DNA of 64,000 nucleotides from Kibdelosporangium persicum. Its GTDB lineage: Bacteria > Actinomycetota > Actinomycetes > Mycobacteriales > Pseudonocardiaceae. This document shows positions 9,023 through 18,476 of this stretch, in pieces; positions within the stretch are counted from its first letter, which is position 1, and each line of letters opens with the position of its first letter. A program made the position numbers and the translations under genes. The notes below the pieces were generated by a model. That model did not search any database, was not told the DNA's origin, and was given only the letters and a program-made list of their open reading frames with translations. The stretch lies in the NCBI RefSeq assembly GCF_013280595.1, contig NZ_JAAATY010000011.1, forward strand, positions 124,001 through 188,000. The letters are read 5' to 3'.

Positions 9023-10529
9023 GGAATCGTGGCCCAGAACCCGCAGTGGTGGGCGGCCCCGAGGTCGACCCGCGCCGGATCTCCGGGCGCGCTGGTGAGC
9101 GAGACGGTCACCGGATAACGAGGCCATACGTCCTGCTCGGCCGGTTGCCCGGTGCGGGCGAACGTCGTCCAGTAGCCGATCACGCGGTCGGACAGGCTGC
9201 CGTACGGCTTCTCGAACTCCGGGAACAAGTACGGCAGGTCCGACGCATGCGGCGCACCCGGCGGGAACGTCAGCTTGGGCACCGAGGACTGGGCTCGGCG
9301 AACTCGTACGACCACGCACCCATGTCCTTGTTGCGTCGTGCGGTAGGGCAGGCGAACACGACGTCCGTGGTCACCGCTGACCATGCCTGACTCGGCGAGG
9401 CATATCGGCTCACCGGGTACCGCTGCTCGACTCTGGGCGCATGCGTCTCGCCGAACGCCTTGTGTAACAACGCCTTGTACTGGTCGCCGGAGATGGGCCG
9501 GTCGGCAAGGTCGTAGAAAAGCATTGCCAGATACGTCATCTCGTCCTTGGTGATGCCCGACAGCGTCGGCACCTTGTGGATGCGCCCCGCTGTGATCGCC
9601 GCGTCCGGATTCCGCGGAAGTACCGCATTGCCGTACGTCGGTGAGATGAACTCGTGGTGCTTGGCCAACAAGTCCTTCGTGGTCAGTCTCCGCAGGCACG
9701 CGATGTCCGGGCAGCCGAGGTCGGTGGCCACTTTCGCGCCGTCGCCCGCCCGCTCCCCGGCGTGCGTCCACTGGGGGAACGCTTCCAGCCCCGGGAACAT
9801 GGCACCGGCGGGCACGGTTCCCGTACACGGCGCGCTCATCAGGATGACCCGCTGGAACAGGCCCGCGGCGGCCGGCGAGGCGAGATGCCCGCAGATGCTC
9901 TTGCCGCCCGCCGACTCCCCGGCCAGCGTGACCGCGCGTGGATCACCGCCGAACCGTCCGATGTTGCGCTGGACCCATCGCAACGCCGCTTGCTGGTCTT
10001 CCAGGGCGAAGCCACCGGAGCCCGCGAGTCCTGGGTAGGCGAGCAACCCGAAGATCCCCAGCCGGTAGTTCGGCGTCACCACGATGACGTCACCGCTCAC
10101 GGCCATGCGCCGCGCGTCGTAGTCGCTTCCCGCCTCCTCGGTGAATCCGCCGCCGTGCAACCACACGAAGACCGGTTTGCGGGCCGCGCCACCACGCGGC
10201 ACCGTCACGTCGAGAAACAGGCAGTCTTCGTTCTCGCTTCCCGGGTTTCCCTGGTGTGATCGGGTTTGCGCGCACCGGGCCCCGGGTGTGGTGACGTCAC
10301 GGACGCCGGTCCACGCAGCGGGTGGCCGCGGTGACCGCCAGCGCAGGTCACCGACTGGTGGCTCCGCATACGGAATGCCTTGGAACATCCGGTAATCCCC
10401 TGTCGCAATGCCTCTCAACCACCCACTTTCGATCCGCACCTGGCCTTGGTGTGCTTCCGATGCCGCTGGGACGGCCATCATGGCCGTCAGCGCGGCCGCT
10501 GAGACGGCGAGCTTCTTCCCCCATCGCAT
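9007..10529 (-). pseudogene. Type-B carboxylesterase broken by a frameshift
   Basis: Two minus-strand frames together encode one secreted carboxylesterase of about 507 residues. The first frame has a signal peptide (MRWGKKLAVSAAALTAMMAV), the conserved QGIPYAEPPVGDLRW region, EDCLFLDV, the nucleophile elbow GESAGG and the acid in TKDEMTYL. It shifts after WSYEFAEP near base 9290 and then stops at 9270. The second frame continues with SSVPKLTFPPGAPHASDLPYLF, which holds the catalytic His, through to the TAG at 9007. One missing base explains the break. The start codon ATG is preceded by AGGGGGT. A real mutation or a sequencing error are both possible; as written, the enzyme lacks its catalytic His. 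Confidence 0.85.
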
Positions 10530-10565
10530 GAGATACCCCCTGCTGTTCTGCAGCAAATCAAGTCA

Positions 10566-10606
10566 ACCGTATCGGAATGGGCTGCCCAGGGCAATACGGC
10601 TATATT
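10566..10606. promoter_or_regulatory. Overlapping divergent promoters, carboxylesterase and TetR regulator
   Basis: On the minus strand TTGCCC (10594-10589), a 17-base spacer and TACGGT (10571-10566) form a good promoter for the carboxylesterase. On the plus strand TATATT (10601-10606) lies six bases before the GTG of the TetR gene, so that mRNA is probably leaderless. The six-base arms CCGTAT and ATACGG flank the region and could be a widely spaced operator. A regulator bound here would affect both genes. Confidence 0.55.
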
Positions 10607-10612
10607 GGGAAG

Positions 10613-11227
10613 GTGTCCAGCCAGCGGACCCGCGGTGTCGGAGCCGCCCACGACGAGCGGCAGCACCAGATCGTCGACGCCGTGCTCGCCCTGATCGGCG
10701 AGCAAGGCCTGGACGGGATCAGCCTGCGGGACGTCGCCACCAAGGCAGGCGTCTCACTGGGCCGGGTCCAGCACTACTTCCGCACCAAGGACCAGATGCT
10801 GCGGGCCGCCTTCGAGCGAGTGAACGACCTGGGCGCCGCGCTGGTCGGCCAACGCCTTGCCGACGCGGGCGACTCCTCACCCAGAACGGTCATCCGCGCC
10901 ATCGCCACCGAACTGCTGCCGATCGACGACCTGCACCGGCATGCCCTGCAGGTCGGGATGGCCTTCACAGCCCGTGCCCTGGTGGCCGACGACTTCGCCG
11001 CCCGGCTCAAGGCCGGCTACGGCGAACTGCACAACCTCCTTGTCCTGCTGCTCACCACCGCCCGGGACGCCGGCGACACCCGTCCTGACCTGGACATCGA
11101 CCACGAGGCCCGGCTGCTGCTCAGCCTGATCGACGGCCTCAGTACCCACACCCTGATAGGCCACCACACTCCGGACACCGCACTGGCCGTCGTCGACACC
11201 TGTCTGGACCGCGTCTTCACCTCCTAG
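10613..11227 (+). CDS. TetR-family transcriptional regulator
   Basis: About 204 residues. The N-terminal helix-turn-helix spans roughly residues 15-60, with RQHQIVDAVLALIGEQGLDG, SLRDVATKAGVSLGRVQHYF as recognition region and the RTKDQMLRAAF helix; the rest is a helical ligand/dimer domain ending in ALAVVDTCLDRVFTS, as in TetR proteins with a YcdC/BetI-like C-terminus. The GTG start is favoured because TATATT lies six bases upstream (leaderless) and the N-terminus then has normal length. It is divergent from the carboxylesterase, the likely target, and converges with the ABC permease gene with a 4-base overlap. Confidence 0.88.
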   Translation: MSSQRTRGVGAAHDERQHQIVDAVLALIGEQGLDGISLRDVATKAGVSLGRVQHYFRTKDQMLRAAFERVNDLGAALVGQRLADAGDSSPRTVIRAIATELLPIDDLHRHALQVGMAFTARALVADDFAARLKAGYGELHNLLVLLLTTARDAGDTRPDLDIDHEARLLLSLIDGLSTHTLIGHHTPDTALAVVDTCLDRVFTS

Positions 11228-13683
11228 GTCGTCCCGATGGCGGCGAGGATGTCGGTGCGTGACGCCCGGCGGGCCGGCCACAGGGCCGCGAGGACGCCGA
11301 CGACGACCATGCCGATCAGGGCGGCGCCGATGATCTCGTAGGGAACGGAGAACTCCCAGAGGGACTGGCCCATCATCGCGTGGTTCATGACCGCGCCGAA
11401 GCCGATGCCGACCAGGATGCCGAGTAAGCCGCCGTACGCGCAGATCACCACGCTCTCCACGCGGATCGCCCGGCGGATCAACGGCCGGCTCGCACCCACC
11501 GCCCGCAGCACACCGATCTCCCTGGTCCGCTCCATCACCGACAGCGCCAGCGTGTTGACCACACCGAACGCCGCGATGATGATGGCCGCTCCGAACAACG
11601 CGTACATCAACGACAGCAGCAGCTGGAAACCTTCGGTCGCCTCCTTGATCACGCCGTCGCGGTCGGTCACCACCACGTCAGGCCGGTCGAGAAAGGCCGC
11701 CTCGATCCCGGCGCGCACCGCTGCCGCGTCCGGCCCGGTGGCGTACACGCTGGTCACCGTGGTGGCCTTCAGCTTGGCCGGCATCACCGCCAGGTCCACA
11801 TAGAACAGAGGTCTGCCTTCCATTCCTTTGTGCAAGCCGACAATCGTCGTGGTCACCGACGTGGTGGGGTCGAGGACGAGAGTGACCTCGTCACCTAATC
11901 GGGCACCGATCATGGCCGCCTGGTTCTCCCCGACGACCGCGCCGCGCCGCACATCGCCCGTGCCCGCGACGACTTCGGGCCGGATGACGCCGCCCGGTTC
12001 GATGGCCGACATCGTGGTCTGGGAGGTCGACCCGTTGTGCGTGACCTTGACGAACATGTACCGGTCGGCCGACGCGTTCGTCACACCCGGCACGGACCGC
12101 GCCTTGTCCAGCACATCAGTGCCGAGCGCCACGTTGTCGACCGGTGACTCGACGACCGTCGCCTCGGCGGGGACCGTGGCCTGAATCGACGAGCTGAGCA
12201 TTGACGTGATCGAGGAACCCAACGTGGCGAACGCGCACACCAACGCCAAGCCGACCATCAACGCCGATGTCGTCGCCGCAGTGCGCCGGGAATCGCGCAC
12301 TGAGTTGCGTACGCCGAGCCGTGTCGCGGGACCGCCACGGCGGCTCATCACCCTGCCCACGGGCCGAAGCACGGCATTGGCCAGCACCGGCGCGAGGAAC
12401 AACACGCCCAGCCACACCGCGATGCCGCCGCCCATTGCCACGATCCGTTCCGTGGTCGACAGGTCGTTGCGCAACGTCGAGACGATCGCGACGACACCGG
12501 CCGCCACAGCGACTCCGCCCAGAATCGACCGCGCGACGAGCGACCGCGGAGCGAAGGAACCGTCTGTCCTCAGCGCCGCCACGGGCGCCACGCCGGCAGC
12601 CCGGCGTGCGGACGCGTACGCGGCGATCATGGTGACCGGAACCCCTGTCGCGTATCCGACCAGGATGCTGGTGGGAGACACCGACAGTGTGATGTTCGTG
12701 TCGTCGGACCCGGTGGTGGCCAGCCCCAGCAGTCCCAGGCCGATTCCCAGCGCCACGCCCAGCGTCGAGGCGATCCAGCCGAGCACACCGGCCTCGACCA
12801 GCACCGCGTTGCGAACCTGGCGGCGGGTCGCCCCGATCGCCCGCAGCAGAGCCAGTTGCCGCGTTCGCTGGGTCACGAGCATCGAGAAGGTGTTGGCTAT
12901 CACGAACATCCCGGCCAGCAACGCCACCGCGGCGAAGCCGAGTAACGACTCCCGGCTCGACTGAGCCGAATCGTCCGCTCTGGCCTGTGCCTGCGCCGCG
13001 AGGTCCGCTCCGGTGGCGACTGTGCGCAGGGCCGGGTCGACGAGATCACGGGCGGCCGCGGCGATGGCGTCGATGTCCGCCCCGGGCCGGGCGACCAGTT
13101 CGACGCGCGTGAAGCGGTCACCGAGCACGCCGGGATCGCCGAAGGCGACGCTGGGCGGCGTCTCAGCGAAAGGCCGATACGTGAACAGGCCCGCGACAAC
13201 GGCGTCGACCGACCGTCCGTCGGAGAGCAGGATTTGTGTCCTGTCACCGGTTTCGCGGCCTGCCTCGCGGGCTTGCCGCTCGTGCAGCGCCACTTCACCC
13301 GGCGCCGGTGTCCGGCCCGCCACCAAGGCGAACCGGTCCGACGAATCCCAGCCGGTGCCGGCGAGCGTCGGCCGGGCCGACGTCAGCTTGCCGTCCTGGC
13401 CGACCAAGCCGGCGTAGCCGAACGCCACCCCCGAAGCGCTTGCCACACCGGGGATGCGCGCCAGCCGGTCGCGCTCCGCGGGCGTGAGTTCCGGCCCGCC
13501 GCCGACGGTCCGCACGGTGACCGCGACGTCACCGCGGATGTCCCGGCCACGCAGGGTTTCCGCGGCGGAGTCCGAGATCACCCAGGTGGTCACGACAAAA
13601 GCAACTCCGAGGGTGATCGCGATGAGTGTCATCGCGATCCTTCCCTTGTGCGCGCGGAGATCACGCAGCATCGCGCGGAGCAT
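11224..13683 (-). CDS. ABC transporter permease, FtsX/MacB type, two FtsX domains
   Basis: Membrane protein of 819 residues. The N-terminal helix (HKGRIAMTLIAITLGVAFVV) is followed by a large extracytoplasmic region, then a three-helix FtsX domain (GMFVIANTFSMLVTQRTRQLALLRAIGATRRQV), linker helices, a second external region and a second FtsX domain at the C-terminus (VNTLALSVMERTREIGVLRAVGAS). This doubled layout is typical of actinobacterial exporters of the MacB/LolE superfamily. Its start overlaps the stop of the ATPase gene by one base, so they are one operon. The substrate is unknown; such pairs often export lipids, peptides or antibiotics. Confidence 0.9.
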   Translation of the reverse strand: MLRAMLRDLRAHKGRIAMTLIAITLGVAFVVTTWVISDSAAETLRGRDIRGDVAVTVRTVGGGPELTPAERDRLARIPGVASASGVAFGYAGLVGQDGKLTSARPTLAGTGWDSSDRFALVAGRTPAPGEVALHERQAREAGRETGDRTQILLSDGRSVDAVVAGLFTYRPFAETPPSVAFGDPGVLGDRFTRVELVARPGADIDAIAAAARDLVDPALRTVATGADLAAQAQARADDSAQSSRESLLGFAAVALLAGMFVIANTFSMLVTQRTRQLALLRAIGATRRQVRNAVLVEAGVLGWIASTLGVALGIGLGLLGLATTGSDDTNITLSVSPTSILVGYATGVPVTMIAAYASARRAAGVAPVAALRTDGSFAPRSLVARSILGGVAVAAGVVAIVSTLRNDLSTTERIVAMGGGIAVWLGVLFLAPVLANAVLRPVGRVMSRRGGPATRLGVRNSVRDSRRTAATTSALMVGLALVCAFATLGSSITSMLSSSIQATVPAEATVVESPVDNVALGTDVLDKARSVPGVTNASADRYMFVKVTHNGSTSQTTMSAIEPGGVIRPEVVAGTGDVRRGAVVGENQAAMIGARLGDEVTLVLDPTTSVTTTIVGLHKGMEGRPLFYVDLAVMPAKLKATTVTSVYATGPDAAAVRAGIEAAFLDRPDVVVTDRDGVIKEATEGFQLLLSLMYALFGAAIIIAAFGVVNTLALSVMERTREIGVLRAVGASRPLIRRAIRVESVVICAYGGLLGILVGIGFGAVMNHAMMGQSLWEFSVPYEIIGAALIGMVVVGVLAALWPARRASRTDILAAIGTT

Positions 13684-14447
13684 CAGGCATCTACTTTCTC
13701 GAGGTCTTTCATCCGGTCGAGGACGCGGTCGGCGGTCGGCTCGGTCAGTTCACCGACCACCCGGCCATCAGCGAAGAACAGAACACGGTCGGCGTAGGCG
13801 GCCGCCGTCGGTTCGTGCGTCACCATCACCACGGTCTGACCTAACTCGTCCACGCTGCGCCGCAGGAAACCCAGCACGTCGGCCGACGACTTGGAGTCCA
13901 GCGCACCTGTCGGTTCGTCGGCGAACACGACCTCCGGCTTGGTGATCAACGCCCGGGCGCACGCGACCCGCTGCTGCTGGCCACCCGAGAGCTGACTGGG
14001 CTTGTGCCCCAGCCGGTGCCGCAGGCCGATGCCGTCGATGATCCTGTCGGCGAACGCCTGGTCCGGCCGCCGCCCGGCCAGGTCGAGCGGCAGCACGATG
14101 TTCTCCCACGCGGTCAGCGTCGGCAGCAGGTTGAACGCCTGGAACACGAATCCGACGCGGTCCCGGCGTAACGCGGTCAGCCGCGCGTCGGACAACGAAG
14201 ACGTCTCGGTGCCACCGACGTACACCTGGCCGCTGGTCGGTTTGTCCAGCCCCGCAAGGCAATGCAGCAGTGTGGACTTGCCGGACCCGGACGGGCCCAT
14301 GATGGCGGTGAACCGCTCGCGCGGAAAGTCCACAGTGACGTCGTCGAGCGCGATCACCTTGACGTCACTGGAAGAACCGGATCCATATACTTTGGACAGC
14401 TGAGTGGCGTGTACCGCCGGTGTGGTCGATGTCTGCACGCTGACCAC
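13683..14447 (-). CDS. ABC transporter ATP-binding protein, MacB/LolD type
   Basis: Cytoplasmic ATPase of about 254 residues that powers the FtsX-type permease encoded next. Walker A is GPSGSGKS, the Q-loop is FVFQAFNLLPTLTAWENI, the ABC signature is LSGGQQQRVACARAL, Walker B with catalytic Glu is VVFADEPTGALD, and the switch His is in VMVTHEP. The DEPTGALD ending and NLLPTLT are characteristic of LolD/MacB/FtsE ATPases. The start is uncertain: a GTG giving VVSVQTST is used here, a second GTG nine bases downstream is as likely, and neither has a clear ribosome binding site. Confidence 0.92.
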   Translation of the reverse strand: MVSVQTSTTPAVHATQLSKVYGSGSSSDVKVIALDDVTVDFPRERFTAIMGPSGSGKSTLLHCLAGLDKPTSGQVYVGGTETSSLSDARLTALRRDRVGFVFQAFNLLPTLTAWENIVLPLDLAGRRPDQAFADRIIDGIGLRHRLGHKPSQLSGGQQQRVACARALITKPEVVFADEPTGALDSKSSADVLGFLRRSVDELGQTVVMVTHEPTAAAYADRVLFFADGRVVGELTEPTADRVLDRMKDLEKVDA

Positions 14448-14608
14448 GGTCCCGCAATCGCCACCGCGGCACATCTGCCCGCAGACAGATTCACGATCTC
14501 TGTCTCCAGACGGATGCGCCGCGCGCCGGTCCGCCCTACGGTGGAACGTGCGGCGCAGCTCGGCACCACCCGGATCACGGGATCAAGCCGTCTGATCGAG
14601 CGGAACGG

Positions 14609-15496
14609 TCAGTCGCAGGTGCTGTGTGAAGGCAGATCAGTGCCGGGATCGAAGTAGGCGGTCCGGTCCTTGCCCTGGCCTTTCGCCGCCGCGTCCGCGC
14701 GTCGCTCGCTGTAGGCGGGAGCGAGATAACCGGCGCGCAAAGCCTCACACCCCATGGAATAGGTGAAGCCCTGTGAACGCACTGGCCAGATCCCCAGGCT
14801 GCTGGCGGCGTACTTGCCGGTCAGCACGGAGTAGTCGACGTCCCATCGATCGACCGCGACGAGGTCCATGACGTCCCGGAGTTTGTCCGGTTCAGCGGGT
14901 TGGAACGCGTACGCGAACACGAAGTTCGTGTGCACGACGAGCTCACCGGGCCTGGTTCCCTGCTCGGCCCACATCCGGCCGCGCACCTTCGGCTCGGCGG
15001 GCAGCAGCCTGTGCCCGACGGCGAGCCTGGTGGCGTACGCGTGCGCCTCGTTCGGCTCGTTGCCGAACACCGGTCGCATGTTCTTCTGCGAGTCCTTGGC
15101 CAGCAGCGTGAGGTAGCGCTCGACGTCGTGCTGTTCGAGGACTCCCCGATCCAGTCTGGAGGTGATCACTGCCTGGCGGACCTTCGCGTAGGCGTCGCCG
15201 ACCTGCTGCGCGGTGAACGGGCCGATGGCCTGCGCCGGCGGCGCGACGACACCGGCCTCTCCGTCCGGCCAGTCCGCCGCGGGCGTGCCGGTGAAAGGAC
15301 GTTCGAAGTCCACTTGAATCGGTGGTGCCGCAGCGGTGACGTCGACTGTTCTCGGCTCGGCGGTGCCGCGGACCTCGTTGAACGTGACGATTCCGGCCAC
15401 CACCGCGACGCCCACGCTGAGCGTGGCGACCTTGGCGCGGTAGCGCTTGAGGAACGATCGTGCTGAGCCGGTGTCGTGTTGTGGGTCCTCGGGCAT
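14609..15496 (-). CDS. Membrane-anchored or exported protein of unknown function
   Basis: About 295 residues: a short hydrophilic start (MPEDPQHDTGSA), basic residues and one membrane helix near residues 22-40 (VATLSVGVAVVAGIVTF), then a soluble domain that would lie outside the membrane. Visible in it are a proline-rich linker, PFTAQQVGDAYAKVRQAVITSRLD, a helical stretch around HDVERYLTLLAKDSQ, and two cysteines (GCEALRAG and the last residues, CD) that could form a disulfide. I do not recognise a family with a known role. The ATG start has AGGGAG six bases upstream. Downstream genes on the same strand encode an ABC exporter, 161 bases away, so a shared role is possible but unproven. Confidence 0.75.
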   Translation of the reverse strand: MPEDPQHDTGSARSFLKRYRAKVATLSVGVAVVAGIVTFNEVRGTAEPRTVDVTAAAPPIQVDFERPFTGTPAADWPDGEAGVVAPPAQAIGPFTAQQVGDAYAKVRQAVITSRLDRGVLEQHDVERYLTLLAKDSQKNMRPVFGNEPNEAHAYATRLAVGHRLLPAEPKVRGRMWAEQGTRPGELVVHTNFVFAYAFQPAEPDKLRDVMDLVAVDRWDVDYSVLTGKYAASSLGIWPVRSQGFTYSMGCEALRAGYLAPAYSERRADAAAKGQGKDRTAYFDPGTDLPSHSTCD

Positions 15497-15725
15497 TTCT
15501 CCCTCGCGCGTGGTCGCGGAGTACAGGGTCGCCCGGCAGCCCCGTGGTGTAGTCCACACCGGACCGGGTGAGCCTAGCGTGACCACGGTGCGTAAAACCA
15601 GTGGTCACGCGTAGTGCTCTGAGTGCGCTGAGTCACAATCCGTGGTCGTTGGCCGCCGGCTGACGGCTGAAGTCACCCGTTCGTATGAGTAGGCAATGCG
15701 AGTGAAGGCGGTCCAGCGTGGTTCG

Positions 15726-15731
15726 TAAACT
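15726..15731 (+). promoter_or_regulatory. valS -10 element, probably leaderless transcript
   Basis: TAAACT lies eight bases before the GTG start of valS, and there is no ribosome binding site between them. Transcription would therefore begin at or next to the start codon. The -35 region is not clear. Confidence 0.5.
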
Positions 15732-15739
15732 CTTTCACC

Positions 15740-18373
15740 GTGACAGAGACAGCCCTCCCCCGGTCCACTACCGATCTTCCGGCCGCGTTCGAGCCCGAGA
15801 AGGTAGAGGGGCGGCTGTATGAACGGTGGGTGACGGCCGGGTACTTCGAGGCGGACCCGTCCTCGGACAAGCCGCCCTTCACCATCGTGCTGCCGCCACC
15901 GAACGTGACCGGCAGCCTGCACATGGGCCACGCGCTGGACCACACGCTCATGGACGCCATGTCCCGGCGCCGCCGCATGCAGGGCTACGAAGTGCTGTGG
16001 CTGCCCGGCATGGATCACGCGGGCATCGCCACCCAGAACGTGGTGGAGCGTTCGCTCGCCGAGAAGGAAGGCGTGTCCCGGCACGACCTGGGCCGTGACG
16101 AGTTCGTCGCGCGGGTCTGGGAGTGGAAGGACGAGTACGGCGGCCGGATCCTCGGCCAGATGCGCAGGCTCGGCGACGGCGTCGACTGGAGCCGTGAGCG
16201 CTTCACTATGGACGAGGGCCTGTCCAAGGCTGTGCAGACCGTCTTCAAGACGATGTACGACGACGGCCTGATCTACCGCGCGGAACGGATCATCAACTGG
16301 TGCCCGCGGTGCCAGACGGCACTGTCGGACATCGAGGTGGAGCACTCCGAGGACGAGGGCGAGCTCGTCTCGATCCGGTACGGCGACGGGGACGAGTCGA
16401 TCGTCGTGGCGACCACGCGTGCCGAGACGATGCTCGGCGACACCGCCGTGGCCGTGCACCCGGACGACGAGCGCTACAAGCACCTGGTCGGCAAGGAGAT
16501 CCACCTGCCGCTGACCGACCGCCGGATCCCGGTGGTCGCCGACGAGCACGTGGACCCCGAGTTCGGCACCGGTGCGGTGAAGGTGACGCCCGCGCACGAC
16601 CCGAACGACTTCGAGATCGGCCAGCGGCACGACCTGCCGGCGATCACGATGATGAACGAGCGTGCCGTGGTCACGGTGAAGGGACCGTTCGAGGGGCTCG
16701 ACCGGTTCGAGGCCAGGCCCGCCGTGGTGGCCGCGCTGCGTGAGCAGGGCCGGATCGTGGCGGAGAAGCGCCCGTACCTGCACTCCGTCGGGCACTGCTC
16801 GCGGTGCGACACCGTCATCGAGCCGCGCCTGTCGATGCAGTGGTGGGTCAAGGTCGAGCCGCTGGCCCGCGCGGCTGGTGACGCCGTGCGTGACGGCCGG
16901 ACCACGGTCCACCCGCCGGAGCTGGCCAAGCGCTACTTCGACTGGGTCGACAACATGCACGACTGGACCATCTCCCGTCAGCTGTGGTGGGGGCACCGGA
17001 TCCCGGTCTGGTACGGCCCGGACGGCGAGGTCGTGTGCGTCGGCCCGGACGAGCAGCCGCCCAGCGGTGCGGGCTGGACGCAGGACCCGGACGTGCTCGA
17101 CACGTGGTTCTCGTCGGGCCTGTGGCCGATCTCCACGCTCGGCTGGCCGGACGACACCGCGGACCTGCGGAAGTTCTATCCGACCAGCGTGCTGTGCACC
17201 GGCTACGACATCCTGTTCTTCTGGGTCGCCCGGATGATGATGTTCGGCCTGTACGCGATGGACGGCAGGCAGCCGTTCGACCAGTTGTACCTGCACGGGC
17301 TGATCCGCGACCAGTTCGGCAAGAAGATGTCCAAGTCGCGCGGGAACGTGATCGACCCGCTGGAGTGGCTCGACCGCTACGGCGCCGACGCGCTGCGCTT
17401 CACCCTGGCCCGCGGCGCCAACCCCGGCAGCGACATGGCGCTGGCCGAGGAGTGGGCGTCCGGCTCGCGCAACTTCGTCACCAAGCTGTGGAACGCCAGC
17501 CGCTTCGCCCTGATGAACGGCGCCACCACCGCCATCCCGGTGCCGTCCCGCGACGAGCTGACCGACGCCGACCGCTGGATCCTGGACCGGCTGGACAGCC
17601 TGGTGGCCGAGGTGGACGGCCTGTTCGAGGACTTCCAGTTCGCCAAGCTCTGCGACGCGCTCTACCACTTCACGTGGGACGAGTTCTGCGACTGGTACCT
17701 GGAGCTGGCCAAGGTCCAGATCGCCGAGGGCCGGCAGGAGCCGACCCAGGCGGTGCTCGGCCATGTGCTCGACGCGCTGCTGCGCCTGCTGCATCCCGTC
17801 ATCCCGTTCGTCACCGAGGAGCTGTGGACCGCGCTGACCGGCGGCGAGTCGATCGTCGTCGCCGAGTGGCCGTCGGCGACCGGCGCGTCCGCGGACACCG
17901 CGGCGGCCCAGCGGATCGAGGGCGTGCAGAAGCTGATCACCGAGATCCGCAGGTTCCGCAACGACCAGGGCCTCAAGCCCGGGCAGAAGGTCAGTGCCCG
18001 GCTGACCGGCGTCGAGTCCGCCGGCCTCGCGGCGCACGAGGCCGCGGTGGCCACCCTGGCCCGGCTCACCGAGCCAGGCGACGGGTTCTCGGCCAGCGCG
18101 TCCCTCGACGTCGCCCTGCCCGGCGGGGCCTCGGTCGGGGTCGAGCTGGACCTGTCCGGTGCGGTGGACGTCGATGCGGAGCGCAAGCGCCTGACCAAGG
18201 ACCTCGCGGTCGCGCAGAAGGACCTCGCGCAGTGTGAGGCCAAACTGACCAACCCGAAGTTCACCGAGAAGGCCCCGGCCGACGTGGTCGACAAGATCAA
18301 GGTCCGGCGCGACACCGCCCTGGCCGACATCGACCGGATCAACGCGCGCCTCAGCGCCCTGCCTCCGGCCTGA
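15740..18373 (+). CDS. valS: Valyl-tRNA synthetase
   Basis: Class I aminoacyl-tRNA synthetase that charges tRNA-Val in the cytoplasm; 877 residues, a usual length. The catalytic Rossmann fold has HMGH in [18 protein letters not shown] (near residue 56) and KMSKS in [14 protein letters not shown] (near 531). The inserted CP1 editing domain holds [19 protein letters not shown] and [30 protein letters not shown] marks the anticodon-binding domain, and a C-terminal coiled-coil arm ([20 protein letters not shown]) closes the protein. The GTG start follows a -10 element by eight bases. In M. tuberculosis valS is followed by folC; here about 5 kb of other genes separate them. Confidence 0.98.
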   Translation: MTETALPRSTTDLPAAFEPEKVEGRLYERWVTAGYFEADPSSDKPPFTIVLPPPNVTGSLHMGHALDHTLMDAMSRRRRMQGYEVLWLPGMDHAGIATQNVVERSLAEKEGVSRHDLGRDEFVARVWEWKDEYGGRILGQMRRLGDGVDWSRERFTMDEGLSKAVQTVFKTMYDDGLIYRAERIINWCPRCQTALSDIEVEHSEDEGELVSIRYGDGDESIVVATTRAETMLGDTAVAVHPDDERYKHLVGKEIHLPLTDRRIPVVADEHVDPEFGTGAVKVTPAHDPNDFEIGQRHDLPAITMMNERAVVTVKGPFEGLDRFEARPAVVAALREQGRIVAEKRPYLHSVGHCSRCDTVIEPRLSMQWWVKVEPLARAAGDAVRDGRTTVHPPELAKRYFDWVDNMHDWTISRQLWWGHRIPVWYGPDGEVVCVGPDEQPPSGAGWTQDPDVLDTWFSSGLWPISTLGWPDDTADLRKFYPTSVLCTGYDILFFWVARMMMFGLYAMDGRQPFDQLYLHGLIRDQFGKKMSKSRGNVIDPLEWLDRYGADALRFTLARGANPGSDMALAEEWASGSRNFVTKLWNASRFALMNGATTAIPVPSRDELTDADRWILDRLDSLVAEVDGLFEDFQFAKLCDALYHFTWDEFCDWYLELAKVQIAEGRQEPTQAVLGHVLDALLRLLHPVIPFVTEELWTALTGGESIVVAEWPSATGASADTAAAQRIEGVQKLITEIRRFRNDQGLKPGQKVSARLTGVESAGLAAHEAAVATLARLTEPGDGFSASASLDVALPGGASVGVELDLSGAVDVDAERKRLTKDLAVAQKDLAQCEAKLTNPKFTEKAPADVVDKIKVRRDTALADIDRINARLSALPPA

Positions 18374-18476
18374 CCACTGGCGACGCCGGTCCGGCCCGTC
18401 CTCGCGCGGCGGACCAGACCGGTGTTGTCACACCCCTTGGGTAACGTGGTTGTCCGGGGGCGCTCAAGGCGGAATG

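Noticed and set aside
11224-14447. Antibiotic biosynthesis cluster around the MacB-type exporter
   Set aside because: No biosynthetic enzymes (NRPS, PKS, RiPP or terpene genes) lie nearby; an exporter, a regulator and an esterase are not enough.
15605-18037. 810-codon open frame antisense to valS
   Set aside because: Its product is a low-complexity His/Arg/Val/Leu-rich sequence with no motif, and it mirrors the strongly supported valS codons. Long antisense frames are expected at this GC content.
18374-18476. Inverted repeats after valS (CCGGTC/GACCGG; GGTCCG/CGGACC)
   Set aside because: The arms are only six bases with long loops and no T run, so I did not call a terminator.
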